A stretch of DNA of 64,000 bases from Thermoascus crustaceus (lineage: Eukaryota > Ascomycota > Eurotiomycetes > Eurotiales > Thermoascaceae), in NCBI GenBank assembly GCA_001599835.1, contig BCIC01000002.1, forward strand, positions 4,672,619 to 4,736,618, written 5' to 3'. The position numbers and the translations under genes are program-made. Positions 32,490 to 45,704 of the stretch are shown piece by piece. Each line of letters begins with the position of its first letter. Positions within the stretch are counted from its first letter, which is position 1. The notes below the pieces were generated by a model. That model made no database searches. It was not told the origin of the DNA and was given only the letters and a program-made list of their open reading frames with translations.

Positions 32490-34778
32490 TTGTTAGAGAT
32501 TCGTCTGTCTTGACCTTGGTCTCTTGAGCAGGAGATGAAGGGACGCAGGGGATGGCTTACATTCGATGCTCACGCACACTGAATTAGAAGCATTCAGGAT
32601 TACTAGGCGGTATTGGCCAGTTGAGGTGTTGAAGAGGAGTCTCAGAGTCGCATTAACCAGATGGTAATTGTGGACCGTGAGCATCTCGATAGGCCTGCGT
32701 TGGGAGGTCAGCAAAACCTAGCCATCGATGCCTGTACCACAAAGCTGTATATATCCACACCGACATTTGATAAACAACCCTCTCGCAGCTCTGCGTGCTG
32801 CGGAGTTTGTACATGAGCAGACCCTGTTGCAGCTGCTCGATGCGTTGGAGTAACACGTTTGTGGCTTTCAATGGGTCAGCAAAGTACTGGGGACCAGAAT
32901 AAAGAAATGTTCTGAGTACATTTCATGTCGCTAAGCTCAACTTGGACGTTAGCCGCCCTGACCTGATCCCGCTGGCCTGAGTCAGACTCGGAGACACAGT
33001 CAACGTCGCAGACACGAAGCACACAGGCTTTCGGTCCGTAGGCGACACGGTTCGAGTGGTCAACTTGATTGCGTTTAGTGGTAAGCAAGCAAAGTGGATG
33101 ATGGCCATACTCACTGTTGACGATCAGCCGTGAAGGGAGATCGATTGACGACGGCTCGTTCCCGCTTTGGGTGCCCACGTGGAACACCAGTTCACCGCTG
33201 TCTTTGTACGACGATTCCCCCGCCTCACTCAACGCCTTATAGAGAAGAAGCTGTATTGTCTTGATGAACTTCTGAGAATAGCACTGGCCGTTTGCTAGAA
33301 AGTCCACTCGCGCTATCCGGTCATGGAGGTGGCGTGTGTCGCTTTGAAAGACGTCAGTCAGCAGTTCTGCATAAACAAATGATACTGCACATTGTTTTGC
33401 TCTGCATACCACATCATGTTGAGGACGGCTATTTGCGGCTGTCCATGTGTATCTACGCATGGAAATGCCAGCATCGAACCCACACGACGAGACACGACGC
33501 GCCGTGCCTGCGCCATCGCGAGTTCATTAATCCGGCTCTCAAAATCCACCAGTTCTTTGCTTACTGATTAGCCTTCCCTGTCTTAATCTATACTCTTTCG
33601 TGTACACACTGGTTCCTTACTAGATGGTGAGACGTTTCCCAGGAGCAGTGTCGTGACTCTCGATGTTCTCCGCGAGGATACCCGCAGCTTCCACAGTTGC
33701 TGTCTTCCGTGCATACGAACGAGTAGACTTGTCGGCAATACTACTCGGGGTGAGAACGAGTGCCAGAAATCAATTGTGATGGTAGCTATTGTCGGTGGCA
33801 AAATACGTACAGGATAATTTGGACAGTTCCTTGTCATGTTTTCCTCCCTGTATAAGTTCTCCAGGCCTCGACGGATATCTACATTCAAACAGCCTTCCGC
33901 TGTTGGGAAAGAGCATTGTCTCTAGCGACTCGGAACCAAAGGATGCGTTTGGACACAGACTGGAGACCTCCTGGCGGTCACGTACCCCGACCATAATCGA
34001 GAGTGTCAGGACCGAATCTGCGTCGGTGATACTGGTGCCGCTCGACTCGTCCTTTGGAAGGACATGTCTTTCAAGTTGTCTGTGAATTATGTGTATTATC
34101 TCCGTGAGCATCTTGTGGATGCTTTCGACTCCGGTTCCCACTTTCTCAGTCGAGTTGCAGAGAATTTATATAGGATGTTAGGTACGCTGCAACCTCTCTA
34201 GACTATGGTTGAATGGGAAAAAAAGGGTCGAAACGAGGAAGGATCGACCCATATATGCTTTGAGATAGTCGCTCATCAAGCACGCAGGCATTGAAGCTGG
34301 CTCACCTGTTCACCACTGTAGCCGCGAGAGTCAGGCTGTTTATGTGAATCGCAAGGTTATGCTGCAGCTTGCTCAGATCTCCACCCTCCGTTGTCCACTT
34401 CACCCTTGTCCAGTTCTGCAGAAATTCCGATCGCCATCGCTTGCCGTGTGAGGTAGAAGGATCATGGGTATGGTCGCCTTGCAGGACCATGTATTTGTCG
34501 ACCAAACGCTCCAGATGATTAAGTGTCGAGCGACAGTTTTCGATCATGGCACTCAGACTACCTCCCTGCGCTCTGCTGTCCAGACCAAATCTATTTGGTG
34601 ATGCTCGAGAGGTATGAGACCCAAAGAAGTCCAGAGCCTTGCTAAGAGAGTATAGCTGGTTTTGCACCTCCTGGAACTCAGCCGGGGCAGATTTTCGGCC
34701 AGTCGTGAAGGCATGAGCCAGCCGGAAGGCTAGCTTGGAGCGCATAACAATATCTCCGATAGATATCTGGAAAGCCAT
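32490..34778 (-). CDS. Multi-exon fungal hypothetical with a GDI..S.LAF..A.AFT.GRKSAPAEF-type N terminus
   Basis: The ATG at 34778 starts MAFQISIGDIVMRSKLAFRL. This continues into TTGRKSAPAEFQEVQNQLYS and a helical region with NCRSTLNHLERLVDKY. This N-terminal block is common in large Ascomycete hypothetical proteins, some of STAND/NLR type, but no NACHT or ankyrin part is visible here. At least five further coding blocks follow on the same strand: about 34137-33825, 33750-33605 (IADKSTRSYARKTATVEAAG), 33575-33410 (ELVDFESRINELAMAQARRV), 33390-33115 and 33075-32930. Shorter ones run to about 32490 (NYHLVNATLRLLFNTSTGQY). Introns are short, but several donors are weak (GTGAAC, GTATTT), so the exact model and 3' end are not settled. 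Function unknown. Confidence 0.5.
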
Positions 34779-35248
34779 ATCGCTATGGGATGCGAAGAGT
34801 ATGACCTCTGGAAGAATATACCAAAATAGAGGAGAAGGAAATAGACTACAATCACGCATTAATTGTAGCGTATTGGACACGAAAGCTTTCGCCCTTTGCG
34901 GTTACTTCTCCGAAGTGGGCAAGGCTGCCTTGCGCATTTCATTCGCGGCTGTGCAAGGACGGTGTTTTCAGCCTTGTTCTACGAGAGAGATAACTGGCGA
35001 CTTATTTGTTGATCTTGCATCTTTCCGTCACCGCCCCCAGGCTGCGCTATATGCCTCACCCACCACAGTCTCAAAGACGAGGCTGAATGTCACGAGCCTT
35101 ATTCTTGGCAGGGATGGTCGTGGTAGCGATGCATGGATGCCTGCCGCTCGACAGATGGTGCTGCATAAAGCGAAGGTATCTCCTTCGTCGTCTGATAGCA
35201 CTGAGCAAAGTGAGGAGATAAAAGAAAGCAATTATGGATCACAGAGGC
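34779..35248. other. Intergenic region
   Basis: Between two minus-strand genes. No supportable gene. Confidence 0.4.
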
Positions 35249-37418
35249 CTACTTTAGTACGGGCTTTCCGTGGATGTCCGTGAATATCGCGACCTTGAGC
35301 CAGAAAGTGGCCCCTTTGGGAAGGAGCCTCGTGTGTATCCTGGATCGGCTGAAGAGCATGGGCCGGCAAAGGGAATTGTGGGTGCACAGGATCTGTCCTG
35401 GAGTGACCATCTCGACGAGAGAAGCATTTACGTTGTCAAAGAACGGCTTCGCGGGGAGATTGGGGAGGTTGCAGGTGGTGCCTCGGCATGTCAAACTCCT
35501 CGTGCCAAAAGAAAAGCTTCAGCAGCTAGGAAAACCGAAGACCCATGGATGAATATTGGGCATTGCAAATGGATGGTTCGTCAGCCTGTGCGCAGCCAGC
35601 CAGCGACACAATCTTGGCATTCCTCTGGTGATACAAGCAGCATCCTACCTGGCACCGTTCATAAATTTATGCCTCTGGCACGACTGGTAGACTTCCAGAC
35701 AGCTGACGGTAAGTTTAGCATCCAGGACTCGGATGATGTGTACCAGCCTCTCCTCGCGAATTTTGCATCTGCTGCTCGAAACAACGTGATGCATGTTTTT
35801 CATCTTTGGTCGCGAATGTACCGGACTTGACATCACGCAGATCGCTAGAGAGGCCATTGGATGATTGTCGTGACCAAGAGCCGGGTCCAGTTCGTGAACA
35901 CTAGGGAGGGACATGATCCGGTGCTGGATGCAGTTGCGGTGGTCACTGGTCAGGCACATGTCCGGTTCAGGAAGCAACCCATCAACATAGTCTTTCAGGA
36001 TAGAGGTGTACATTTTCATGGCCCCAAGGAGTTCTATGAGCTCTATCGTGCATCCAATATTTTGATCACCTAGATGGCTGAGGGTCCCGTCAAGATCGAG
36101 GAACGACAATCCAAATCGGCCTTTGAGAGTACAGGATGCCTGGCCATGGTCATCTCCCAGTGGGACGAAGGGGAAGCGTGGGCGACACAGGGTCTTGCTG
36201 GCGGTGAGAATGTCAGAGCTATATTGATCAGTCGACGGTCTGAAGATATCAATGGGGTCGTCGCCTGCTTACTATGAAATTATTGGAGCTAACCCTTCGA
36301 GCTCGATATTCTCCAACCCTTTCATCCCGACGAGCTGCGCCAGCCCATTCATATGGACGGCATGCGGCGACAATGTTCCATAGATATCTAGCCACTGCAA
36401 GCTCCGCAGTGGCGGCTGAAAGGGCGATACTACTGTATCCTTCACCATACCTATATCATTATCCTTCGCCCGGTTATGTGCCATACATAGCACGCTTAGT
36501 ATCACCGCGTCGCTGACGGCCCGGGAGGGATCCCGCAGGGCGCGGTTTATCAACTTTATCGTCTCAATCTCGGATAGCTCCATGATCCGTTCTGCCTGCG
36601 GGCTAAGAGAAAATGATAGCCCAATTTTGTTTTTCCTGTGGTAGCGGTTCCGCTTGTGGGCTAGGGAACCGAATATCAGCGCGAAGAATGCCATTTCATC
36701 TTCCATTGCCAGAGGAAGCCAGCCAGATATGGCTGGTACAGTATTGCCGGGGTTGTTGGCAGAGTGGGGTGTGAGGCTGGGCCAGAGGACAGATATGCCT
36801 GACAAATTATCATCAGTGAGTTTATGGATGAACCAAGGGGAGGACTACAAGGCGATGATACTAACAATATGCCATACAAGGATTGACGAAATCGGGAGGA
36901 AGATTCGATGGGTATGTCTGAAAGGGGTCGAAGCGGCCAGTGCCAATGTAGTCAATCGAGGGTCTGAACGACATAAGGCCATGGGGTGATTGGCTTTGCT
37001 CATTTTTGATCTGAGAACGGGTCTTTATGCCTCGTTCTGGAGTTCTGTGAGTCTGATTCTTCGGAGAAGTTGTCTTCTGGTTTTGCAAATTTCTAGGCTT
37101 GATATTGCTCGCAGGCGGTCTTGAAGATGCAGAAGACCACGAAGTTGACGGGGCAGGTTGAGGGTCTCCTATGTCATCAGCGTCGGGTGTCTCCTTCGAG
37201 CTCCTATGTTGCACAGCATGACCTTTCCTGTCATCAGAATTATAAGAATCTGCTCCAGCGACCGAACCCGCCTTAATTTGCTGCCACGTCCACTTCCCGA
37301 CATGCGAGCGCACAAGCAGCCGACTTTGCAACTTCTCTATTTCCGAGGATGGTTTCGCGTTGATGAAGTGGACCGAGACTGGTGGTTTGGCTGTGCCACG
37401 GTTCTCTTCGAAGGTCAT
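35249..37418 (-). CDS. Fungal-specific transcription-factor-domain protein without zinc finger; 3' part uncertain
   Basis: The ATG at 37418 starts MTFEENRGTAKPPVSVHFIN. This is followed by SRLLVRSHVGKWTWQQIK, the opening seen in Fungal_trans_2-type proteins that lack a Zn2Cys6 motif. The middle contains FDPFQTYPSNLPPDF, WPSLTPHSANNPG and IELEGLAPIIS. A 54-nt intron (36272-36219, GTAAGC...TATAG) joins IIS-Y-SDILTASKTLCRPRFPF. The next exon, from 36218, carries LPEPDMCLTSDHRNCIQHRI, again family-typical. Further down, VYQSCQRH and WLKVAIFTDIHG resemble conserved C-terminal blocks, but they fall in different frames and no clean splice path was found. The 3' half may be decayed or have unusual introns. 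The intron near 36850 is also uncertain. A regulatory role without its own DNA-binding motif is inferred. Confidence 0.55.
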
Positions 37419-40159
37419 TTTGTTTATGATGAGCCGATATCCAAGGTGGCCGGCAGCAGGTCGCACATGACCTTAATATGCTCGCCGGTCGTCTTTTGAT
37501 CCAATTCAGACGCACACTGCCGGGGGATAGGGCTTGTGGTTTGTGGGTGGAGTGAGGGTGTTCTTCAGAAGGTAAGTGCCAAGGTGGTATCTAGTATAAT
37601 ATGGAAAACCGATGAGCGCGGCCTGACTCAGCTGCTGACTGCTATATTAAGAGTCTTGATTTGCCCAAGGTTGGTTGGCGGAGATTGAGCCGCTTACGCC
37701 CCGGGATGTTTGCAGTCCCCGGTAGGATCATTGGAAGTTTGGGGTCTGCACAAATATGGAGTAGCAGTGTCCAGGGTCCACATACTACTGCTTACAATGT
37801 GCGGATCCGCAAGTTTGATTATGCTTATGCTGGTTACTTGGGGTACACTTGACAAGAGGATCAATCTTGCGAATAGCTATGCAAGTAGAAGTTAAGATGT
37901 GTGTATTGCAGGTTCTGTTTCATATCATTTTGTGGCCATGAAAACCTTAGTAACCAGATGGTGCCATCTGGTACATCATACTTCGTGCTAGCGGGGAAGA
38001 TATGAACTTTTTTTATTGCAAATATATCTAGGTAGAGTCGGGTTGTGAGCGGGAAGAAGTGCAAGGATATACATATTCAATGCTATGTCATTAGGGTCTT
38101 GAGGTATGAGCGTGACACACCCATCACATGCCCACATTGCATGCTGACATGATAAGCGATTCCAGATCCCGGATTTTGGCGTTTTCAAAGTTTTGGGAAT
38201 CTGACTACTAGCCGGGCACTCTATGTACCTAGAATGTTGTAGTTTTTATGCTACTGCTTGTCTTTCATTCATCAAGCATTCTAACTAGACAGTTACAACA
38301 TTAATACATATTAGATGATTATGATTCTGCTTTATGTTGGAGTACCTATAAGGTTGGAATCATCTGAGAACAAATTAGTAGTATTGCCTTTTTAGTTCAA
38401 CACTTTGTTATTCTCTTGGTATTTAAGCTGATCCGTTGAAATTCATAGATAGTATACTAATAACGGCCTGGAGCTTTCGAGGCACGTAATGTTTACATTA
38501 TGTACATGTACTTGTACAGGTATATCATCTCAGCCGATAGACTTTCTCTTCAGACTTTCTCGTGGCTGAAGAAGTAGATCGCGCAGGCTGTGGATTGGTT
38601 CTTCAAGAGGTGTCTATTTTGTAGGATCACATGTTTCGCAAAGCAAGATTGCTTTAGTAAAGAGAATCTGCCTGCCTACCTAACTCATAGGACTGCTCGT
38701 CTCAGCACCCCACTCTCCGGAGAATAAATAGATATTGCGTTGTGTATTTGATAGGTACCTAGGCCTAGGTATTTATCATGCGACGTGGATCGTGGGTATA
38801 CAAATTTTATTTCCAACCCAGAAAACTAACAAGGTGATGGTTGGACCATGTCCGTCAAGGTGGTTCGAACTGATAATGAATTCTTCCATGATTGCTGAAG
38901 CCGACCACTCTTAATATCAGTTGACAGACAACTTCTCTCAGGCAGGCTGTAAGAAGAGGGGTAGTACGATATGTCGGTACTCTGTAAACACCGGTAGACG
39001 ACTGAGCTGCAGGAGAATACCTCTTGCGAATTGTTTCGTCCTGAAACCAACAAGGGTGCTGTACCTGTGCTGGGTCTATCTTCGCACACGTTTAAACATA
39101 TGGAATTTGGCATCCTTCATTTTGGTGGTATGTTCCTGCAGCCGGTAGCTAGGTAGCTAACCGCACGCACGTGAGTGGAAGTATCTCGAGGTATTGGGGG
39201 GGTGGGTTGCCCATCTCCGGGGAAGCAACAAGACTATCGCTGCGAATATTCACCCTTGTCAAAGAAGCCTGTCAAGAAACCATATCTTGGTATGTGGATG
39301 GAGATGTTGTGAGATGCAAAGTTGGCTGGCTCGGAGGATGTAGGCGGCGCCGGGCCGGCGACATCATCTCAACCGTCGACCTTTCCAAGCCCACCTCCAG
39401 CAAAACTCATTAAGCAGCATAAAAAGGAAGGTGGCAGTCCACTTAGAGCCTCAATGAATATCTTTGCCTTTTCTTGAAATTTTTAGGCTATGCAATTTGC
39501 GGTCCAGAGCATCCAACCGTTCTTAGCGCTGCACAGCCCCAAAGCGGGCGGCCTGACAGCAATCGACCTACCTTGAGTTTTGACCTGGCACTTATTAGAA
39601 GCTGGGCACCATGTTACAAGAAAAGACTGCAGAGAAGCTAAATGCTAATTTCGATAAGCCCTTCGCCCACTGTGTGTGACAATGCTGCGCCGCACCACGT
39701 GTTTTAGCCAAAAGAGGTCAAGGATAAGAAATCTCGGCGCTTAAGGACAATCAGCCCCCAACGCCACCTATCCGACCATTTGTGCTTACCATGATATCAG
39801 ATAGGTTGGACCTCTTCTTTTAGGGAATTAGTGTGGGCTATATCGTCTACTGGCTGATGCAGTAGCATCGCCTATATCTTAGCAGGATGCATACTGAGGC
39901 TCTTAACCTATCCCAGTTATGATGAGCTGCTAGCGACGCCAGCGATAACATTGTCTAGATGTCTGCAGATAGCTAGTTGGTAAGCAGGCTATGTTGTTTT
40001 AACACAGGCTGTGCTTTGGGGGCCGTTGGTACTATCCATAGATACCTTGTGGATATATAATTGTTGCTGCCAGGAGGGTTGTCGCTCTTGTGTCTATTTC
40101 AAAAAAAGAAAAAAAAAAAGAATTGGTTCAATATTTCAAACAGGCTGCCCTCTATCACG
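37419..40159. other. Gene-poor region
   Basis: 2.7 kb, mostly AT-rich, with only short random-looking frames. Short palindromic stretches such as TGTACATGTACTTGTACA occur near 38502-38520. A G8 run lies near 39196. No gene or recognisable transposon relic was found. Confidence 0.45.
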
Positions 40160-41426
40160 ATGTTATCTTCCTTGCAACGCTATGCGACGACAATTGCACT
40201 TAGTCTGAGTCTGCTACTGCTTCTGTCTAGCACTGGTCTCGCGTCTGCAATTCCACTGGATTCCAATGGATCATTCCCATCAAGAACGACGGCGACGGCA
40301 ATGACAACAACACAAACAGAGAGAGCATCCGCACTTTGGAGTCCTCGTAATGACAAGCCGTTTACGTTGCGCATCATGCCATTGGGCGCTTCGATCACCT
40401 ACGGCTTTCGGTCTACCGACGGCAATGGCTATCGGGAACATCTTCGGAATACGTTACGTTCAGAGGGATGGAAGGTGAACATGGTTGGAAGCCTGAAGGC
40501 TGGTACTATGTATGACAATGTATGTCAAATTTGATTGATTCCCTGGGGAGCGTAACTTTATACAGCATTTTCCTTCTTTTTCGTCCATGGAACCAATGAG
40601 CGATTGGCTAATTATATAATTCAAAAGGATAATGAAGGTCACATTGGCTTCAGGGTCACTGAAGTTGAGAAAGCGGCCAATAAGACAATCCCGCGGAAGC
40701 CGAATCTGATTCTTATAAAGTAAGTTGGTATGCCCTATTAACTATATATTCTATACAGGCATCTATACAGATGCCTTTTGCTTCTTCTTCTTCTTATTAA
40801 AAACTGACAAGCATATCAAACCTCTAGCGCCGGTACCAACGACGCCGTTCAAAACTTCTCTCTCTCAACCACAGGCGACCGCATGAACAACCTCCTCAGC
40901 CACCTATTCAACACCATCCCCGGTACTACCATCATCCTCTCCACCTTACTACCCAACAAGCTCGCGCCCAAAAGAGTCGCTGAGATCAACGAGCAGTACC
41001 GGCAGATCACCGCCGAGCGCCGCAAAGCCGGCGACCGGATCGTGCTGGCGGAGATGGATGATGGGTTTCTGACCATGGACGACCTCAAGGATGGCACCCA
41101 CCCTACTGATGAGGGATATGGGAAGATGGCAGAGGTTTGGTGGGCTGCGATTCGGGCAGCTGAGGCGGAGGGCATATTGCAGGAGCCTGCGGATACGGGG
41201 ATCAGTGATGATACAGGTATGTATTTACACACGAGCGCCCGGCCCTGATCGAATCTGTTTGTTAATGTTTGCTGCAGCACGCGATGGTGTCTCTCGCTTT
41301 GATATGCACAGTCTTGCCGGCAAAAGCCACGATATCCGACAACTATTCATTTCGAAGGTTATGATATTTGTGTATGTCCTTATAGGGCTGGGGTTCCAAG
41401 CGGATGTCACGGGGTTATTATCATGA
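40160..41426 (+). CDS. Secreted SGNH/GDSL-type esterase
   Basis: Four exons (40160-40519, 40628-40719, 40828-41216, 41278-41426) give 329 residues. Residues 1-30 are a signal peptide (IALSLSLLLLLSSTGLASA). SGNH blocks are complete: block I MPLGASIT with Ser78, block II Gly in the GHIGF area, block III INAGTND with Asn155, and block V DGTHPTDEGYG with Asp239 and His242. This arrangement fits CE3-like acetylxylan or small-ester hydrolases, acting outside the cell. The last exon encodes a tail with a hydrophobic segment (VMIFVYVLIGLGF). If the last intron is retained the protein ends instead 7 residues after the donor, so the C terminus is the least certain part. It sits at the left edge of the putative catabolic region. 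Confidence 0.85.
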
Positions 41427-41939
41427 TACGCACTATTGATGAATGATGTTTTTGTATATATATATGATTGATTAATAGACTGTAAATTACTGGTTCTGTA
41501 AATACCATTATTATCGTTCACTTACGTTCAGAAGGTGTGAGAAACGCTGGTTAGTTCAAACTACATGCTCGTTGACATCGTAAAGTTTGATTAAGCGCGA
41601 TCTTAATGGACTTAGTCGCATATGTAATTCATCCACTGACAGCATTGTCAGAAATAATAGAAACCTAACAAGCTGTGATGTTACAACCTGGTTGGTAATC
41701 TACACACACTCCCACAGGTAGCAATCTACTAGGAGTCACGATTTAGTTCTCCTGCTTTACACAAAACATCACACACATAGCCATCTATCCATCTCATGTC
41801 ACCAGGTATCAACCACACAACTCCACATGTCTCATCTCATCTCGTCTCGTCACACAACTGACAAACAAAACACCTCCAGTCGTGCTCTCCTCTCCCCTCT
41901 CATATACAAATCCGAGTAAACACAAAATTAATGCTACGT
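41427..41939. other. Convergent intergenic region
   Basis: AT-rich 3' flanks with repeats of CACACA/CATCTCAT type. No gene. Confidence 0.5.
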
Positions 41940-43326
41940 CTAAAATCTGACCACAAACCTTCCCACCGCATCCCCCTTCTCCAGAGTCTCAAGACACTGC
42001 TGTACGTCCTCCAACTTTTTCTCCTCGATGATCGGCTTGACTTTCCCCTGTCGGACGTACTCGAGCGCTTCTTCCGTGTCGTGCATCGTGCCTGTGCTGG
42101 TTCCGGTCAGACGGACCCCGCGCGCGACGAAGTACTCGGGGCCGATGGGGAAGGTTGTTTTCGTGGGTGCTGTATCAATATCGTCAGATCATGAAGTGGG
42201 AGTTAAGGGACAAGGAGGGGTAAGGTAGGGACTTACTGATTCCGATACAGACCAGCACGCCCATCTTCCGCACGTAGGTCACGGCCTGTTCGTACGCGCG
42301 CGGGCTGGAGCTTGTCACGAGAATGCCGTGGGCACCGCCGGAGGTGAGTTTTATGACTTCTGCGGTGATATCCTAAATACACTCAGGTACCTGGCTCTCC
42401 TATACTGTAGAATGAAAGGTACGCACCTTCGTCTCCATAAAATCGATAAAGGCGTCCGCGCCCAGCCGCGTGCAGAGTGCGCCCTTGTCCTTGCCCCCGT
42501 CGACCCCGAGGACTTTGAGGCCTTCCGCTTTGGCGTATTGAATTGCTCTGTTGTTTTTGTTAGATGGATCTGTATCGAGGTTTTCAGCCTGTAATGGGGG
42601 CTCTTCTTACAGATGGCCCAGGCCGCCTCCGGCTCCCACAATGGCTACCCACTGTCCGGGCGCGAGGTTGGCTGTTTTGAGAGCGCGGTAGACGGTGGTT
42701 CCTGTGGAGGGTTGTACGTGTAAAATTTATAACGAGTATGCGCATATATGGATGTATGGACTTACCGGCACACAGGATCGGAGCCGCCTCCAGGGCGCTC
42801 ACGTCCTCGGGAATCCGCATGAGATACTCGCTTTCTGCGACGGTATACTCTATAATCCTATCAGTACTCCGTACATACACCTCATCATCTATCAAGATAG
42901 GAGGTATATACCAGCCCAACACCCCTCAACATGTATCCCACTCAGCTGCCTCGAATCACACAACTGCTCGTTCCCCGCCTCGCACATCTCGCACTTCCGA
43001 CACACGCGGTATATCCACCGATGCGCGACCCGATCCCCGATCTTCCATTTCGTCCTGTCCACGTCCGGCCCGAGGCCCACGATCCGTCCGATCCCCTCAT
43101 GCCCGCAGATGTTCACTTTCGATTTCAGGTACGGAATGGATTGACGGACCAGGTGCAGGTCCGTCGCGCAGATGCCAGTCGCTTCGATCTGGAGGAGGAC
43201 GTAGGTGCCGGTTGGGGAGGGGAGGGGCAGGGATTGGATTTCGATGGTCTCAGTGCTGGTGGAGACGGCGGCTTTGCGGGCGGAGGGGAGGGAGGTGGGT
43301 GGTGGTGGCTCGGAGGAGGGGGACAT
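41940..43326 (-). CDS. Zinc-dependent medium-chain alcohol dehydrogenase
   Basis: Six exons (43326-42912, 42849-42766, 42701-42611, 42547-42427, 42372-42237, 42169-41940) close in frame to 358 residues, the normal size. Catalytic zinc ligands are Cys53 (GICATDLH), His76-Glu77 (GHEG) and a Cys in PILCAG. The structural zinc lobe has Cys109, Cys112, Cys115 and Cys123 (CRKCEMCEAGNEQLC). The NAD-binding Rossmann motif is GAGGGLGH, followed by GVDGGKDKG, whose acidic residue favours NAD over NADP. The family oxidises alcohols, including benzylic ones, to aldehydes; the substrate here is not known. The start MSPSSEPPPP was chosen over an upstream extension that has no coding character. It neighbours an MFS transporter and, further right, an aldehyde dehydrogenase. 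Confidence 0.92.
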
Positions 43327-44137
43327 GTTGGCAGATGTAGGGAGTAATCTATAGTTGTAGATGTGGATGGGTGTATAGTGTTCTGGGAAGGTTGTAGGAG
43401 GGAGACAAAGCAGTACTATTAGGCTGTCTACTCCCAGCACGTCGCGCCAGATATATAAATCCCTAGAAACTCCGTACTTTGAGTCAATGCCTCACAGCAC
43501 ATCGCATCTAATCCTAGCTTCCTATGCAATGCAAAGCCGTGAAGAGCAGCATGGCTGACACCCCGCTCTCCTGGATCTCCGGGTACGTGTATCCGACTCG
43601 AGCTCCGCTCCCCCACATATGGACCTAGCAACCTAACGGATAGCTTGATGTGGCTCGCCAATTAACCGATCAGCTAGGTATAGCTGTCTAGCTAGCTGTC
43701 TCCTCCCCACGCGGTCGGGTCGCTTTGGAAGCGGGGTGGGGGTCCGGGCTTACCCCCGATTTTGTATCGTCATGCTTGTTTTCGATCCCGAAAAGCCGGC
43801 CGGATGTTGGTGTCCGCTAGCTGTCTTTCTTGAGGACTTGCATGATATCCGGTTGATCCAAGTTCTTCAAAGTCGTTGGTAATGGTGTGGTGTCATCTTA
43901 CGGCTGCCGTCGTACGATTCTTGTCGTATATGTATATTGCGTGAATTGAATATCGTCTGGAACTTTGAAGGCTGGTGTACTCTAAAAACCTCAGTCTTCA
44001 AACAAACGTCATTTCCAATTCATTCGTTTCTATAGCTACCTAAAGTCTGTCTTATGTCCTCTCTAGGGCGTCTTTCTTGTGAAATTCTCTGAACAGGATC
44101 TCATGTTAACTCGAGGACCATCTACTTATTTTATACG
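43327..44137. promoter_or_regulatory. Upstream region of the alcohol dehydrogenase gene
   Basis: 811 nt between the MFS stop and the ADH start. It holds several matches to the CreA consensus SYGGRG: GCGGGG near 43732, GTGGGG in CTCCCCCAC near 43609, and further GGGG/CCCC runs at 43735-43757. Control by carbon catabolite repression is plausible for a catabolic gene but is inference. Confidence 0.35.
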
Positions 44138-45704
44138 CTAGTAAATATATCGATACTCCGGATGCATATCCCCCAACCGGGCTGTCTCCGCCTCTGTCTT
44201 CCCCTCAAGGATATAGTTCCTCTCGCCCCGGTCCCGCTTCCTATTCTCCCTCCTCAGGAGAATTGATACAAGACCATATGTGCACCCGGACGCAAACACA
44301 CAACACAGCATGATTGCGTGCCCCAGTGTATACCGCGGTGCGTCCTGTGTCCGATATATGAAGGATGATATCACCCCTCCGACATTTGACAATGTGAATA
44401 GGGTTGCGTTGCCTGTGGCTCGTTTGTAGTGTGATACCAGATTGTTCGGCATCCAGGAGATCGGGATCCCGACCGCGACGTATAACCCGACAGCGACAAT
44501 GACGCATCCCGCGTACTGTGTGCCGGCGCCGTAACGGGGGGTTCCGAGGAGGATTGCATACCCTGTACATGAGACCAGACAGCCGGCAACGGCGAAGATG
44601 CCTCTCTGTCCGGCCCGGTCAGAGGCGTAGGCTGTGAAGAAGTAGACGATCGCACCGCACGCGTAGCATGGGATTGTGAGGAGCTGCGTATGGATGCCTG
44701 AATATCCTAAAGCTTCAATGATCGTTGGCAGGAATGTCGAGTACCCGTATAGCATCACGGTCACGCCGATCTGGGCCGTGCTGAGGGTCCAGACCTTCCA
44801 GTCCTTGAACGCCTCGAGGACTTGGCTCCACTGCAGCTGGCCGCCTTTGTCTTCTGGAAGCGTCATCTTGTCCTGGCCGTGCCTGATCCGCGTCAATTCC
44901 TTCTCTCGCGCCGTTAGATAGCGCGCGGATGCCGGCTCGTCTGCGAGGATGAAGTAGGCGCTGATTCCGAGGAGGATGGTCGGGATCCCTTCGAGAATCA
45001 TTAACCAGCGCCAGGCGCGGTATCCATTGATGCCATCCATGTGTCCAATCGCGTAGGCCAACAGACCACCACACGAGCCCGACACAGCGGCAGCCGTGAA
45101 GAGGAGGAAGATCCGCAGCCCTAGTTCACGCCGGCGGTACCAGAATGTGAGATAGAAGCAGATACCGGGAAAATAGCCCGCCTCGCAGGCACCCAGAAGG
45201 AGCCGCATGGCGATCAGCTGGGCCTTGTTCTGGACGAAGCCCGTACACATGCTCACGATGCCCCAGCTGATCGACGCCGCGGGGATGAAGTTCCGCGGAC
45301 CGATCTTCTTTAGGTAGATGTTGGTTGGCAGCTCGAAGATGACGTAGGTCAGGAATAGCAGCGAGACGCACATCTGGTAGTCGTCTCCTTTGAGGCCGAG
45401 GTCCTTTTCGAGACCGAACAGACGGGCGTTACCTATTCACGTGTATAAGTTTTACATTTCATCATGACGTCGTAGAAGAATGAATATCCTGACCGATGTT
45501 GACACGGTCTAAGAATCCCATTACATAGAGAGAAATGAGAATCGGGATGATGTGGAGATCCAGCTTGCGGACCAGGCGTCGCTCCTCCTCGGGAGACGGC
45601 ACGCTCCCAGCGACGGCAGCATTTTCAAGATGTTGTAAGCAATCTTTGGAGATATCCTTTAACTCGAGATCGTATCTTTCTGTCACGGACACTTGTTCAG
45701 ACAT
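44138..45704 (-). CDS. MFS transporter, anion:cation symporter (Dal5/allantoate permease-like) family
   Basis: Two exons (45704-45494 and 45432-44138) separated by a 61-nt phase-1 intron with an unusual GTCAGG donor. 501 residues. The N-terminal cytosolic part ends in RRLVRKLDLHIIPILISLYV. TM1 is followed by FLDRVNIGNARLFGLEKDLG, the family signature, and then VIFELPTNIYLKKIGPRNFI. Twelve hydrophobic segments can be traced, with the typical long central loop (ADEPASARYLTAREKELTRI) and WSQVLEAFKDWKVW before TM7. Members carry organic anions such as allantoate, nicotinate, tartrate or aromatic acids across the plasma membrane. Given its neighbours, uptake of an organic acid or ester is a reasonable guess. 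It is co-oriented with the ADH gene downstream and with the hydrolase upstream. Confidence 0.92.
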
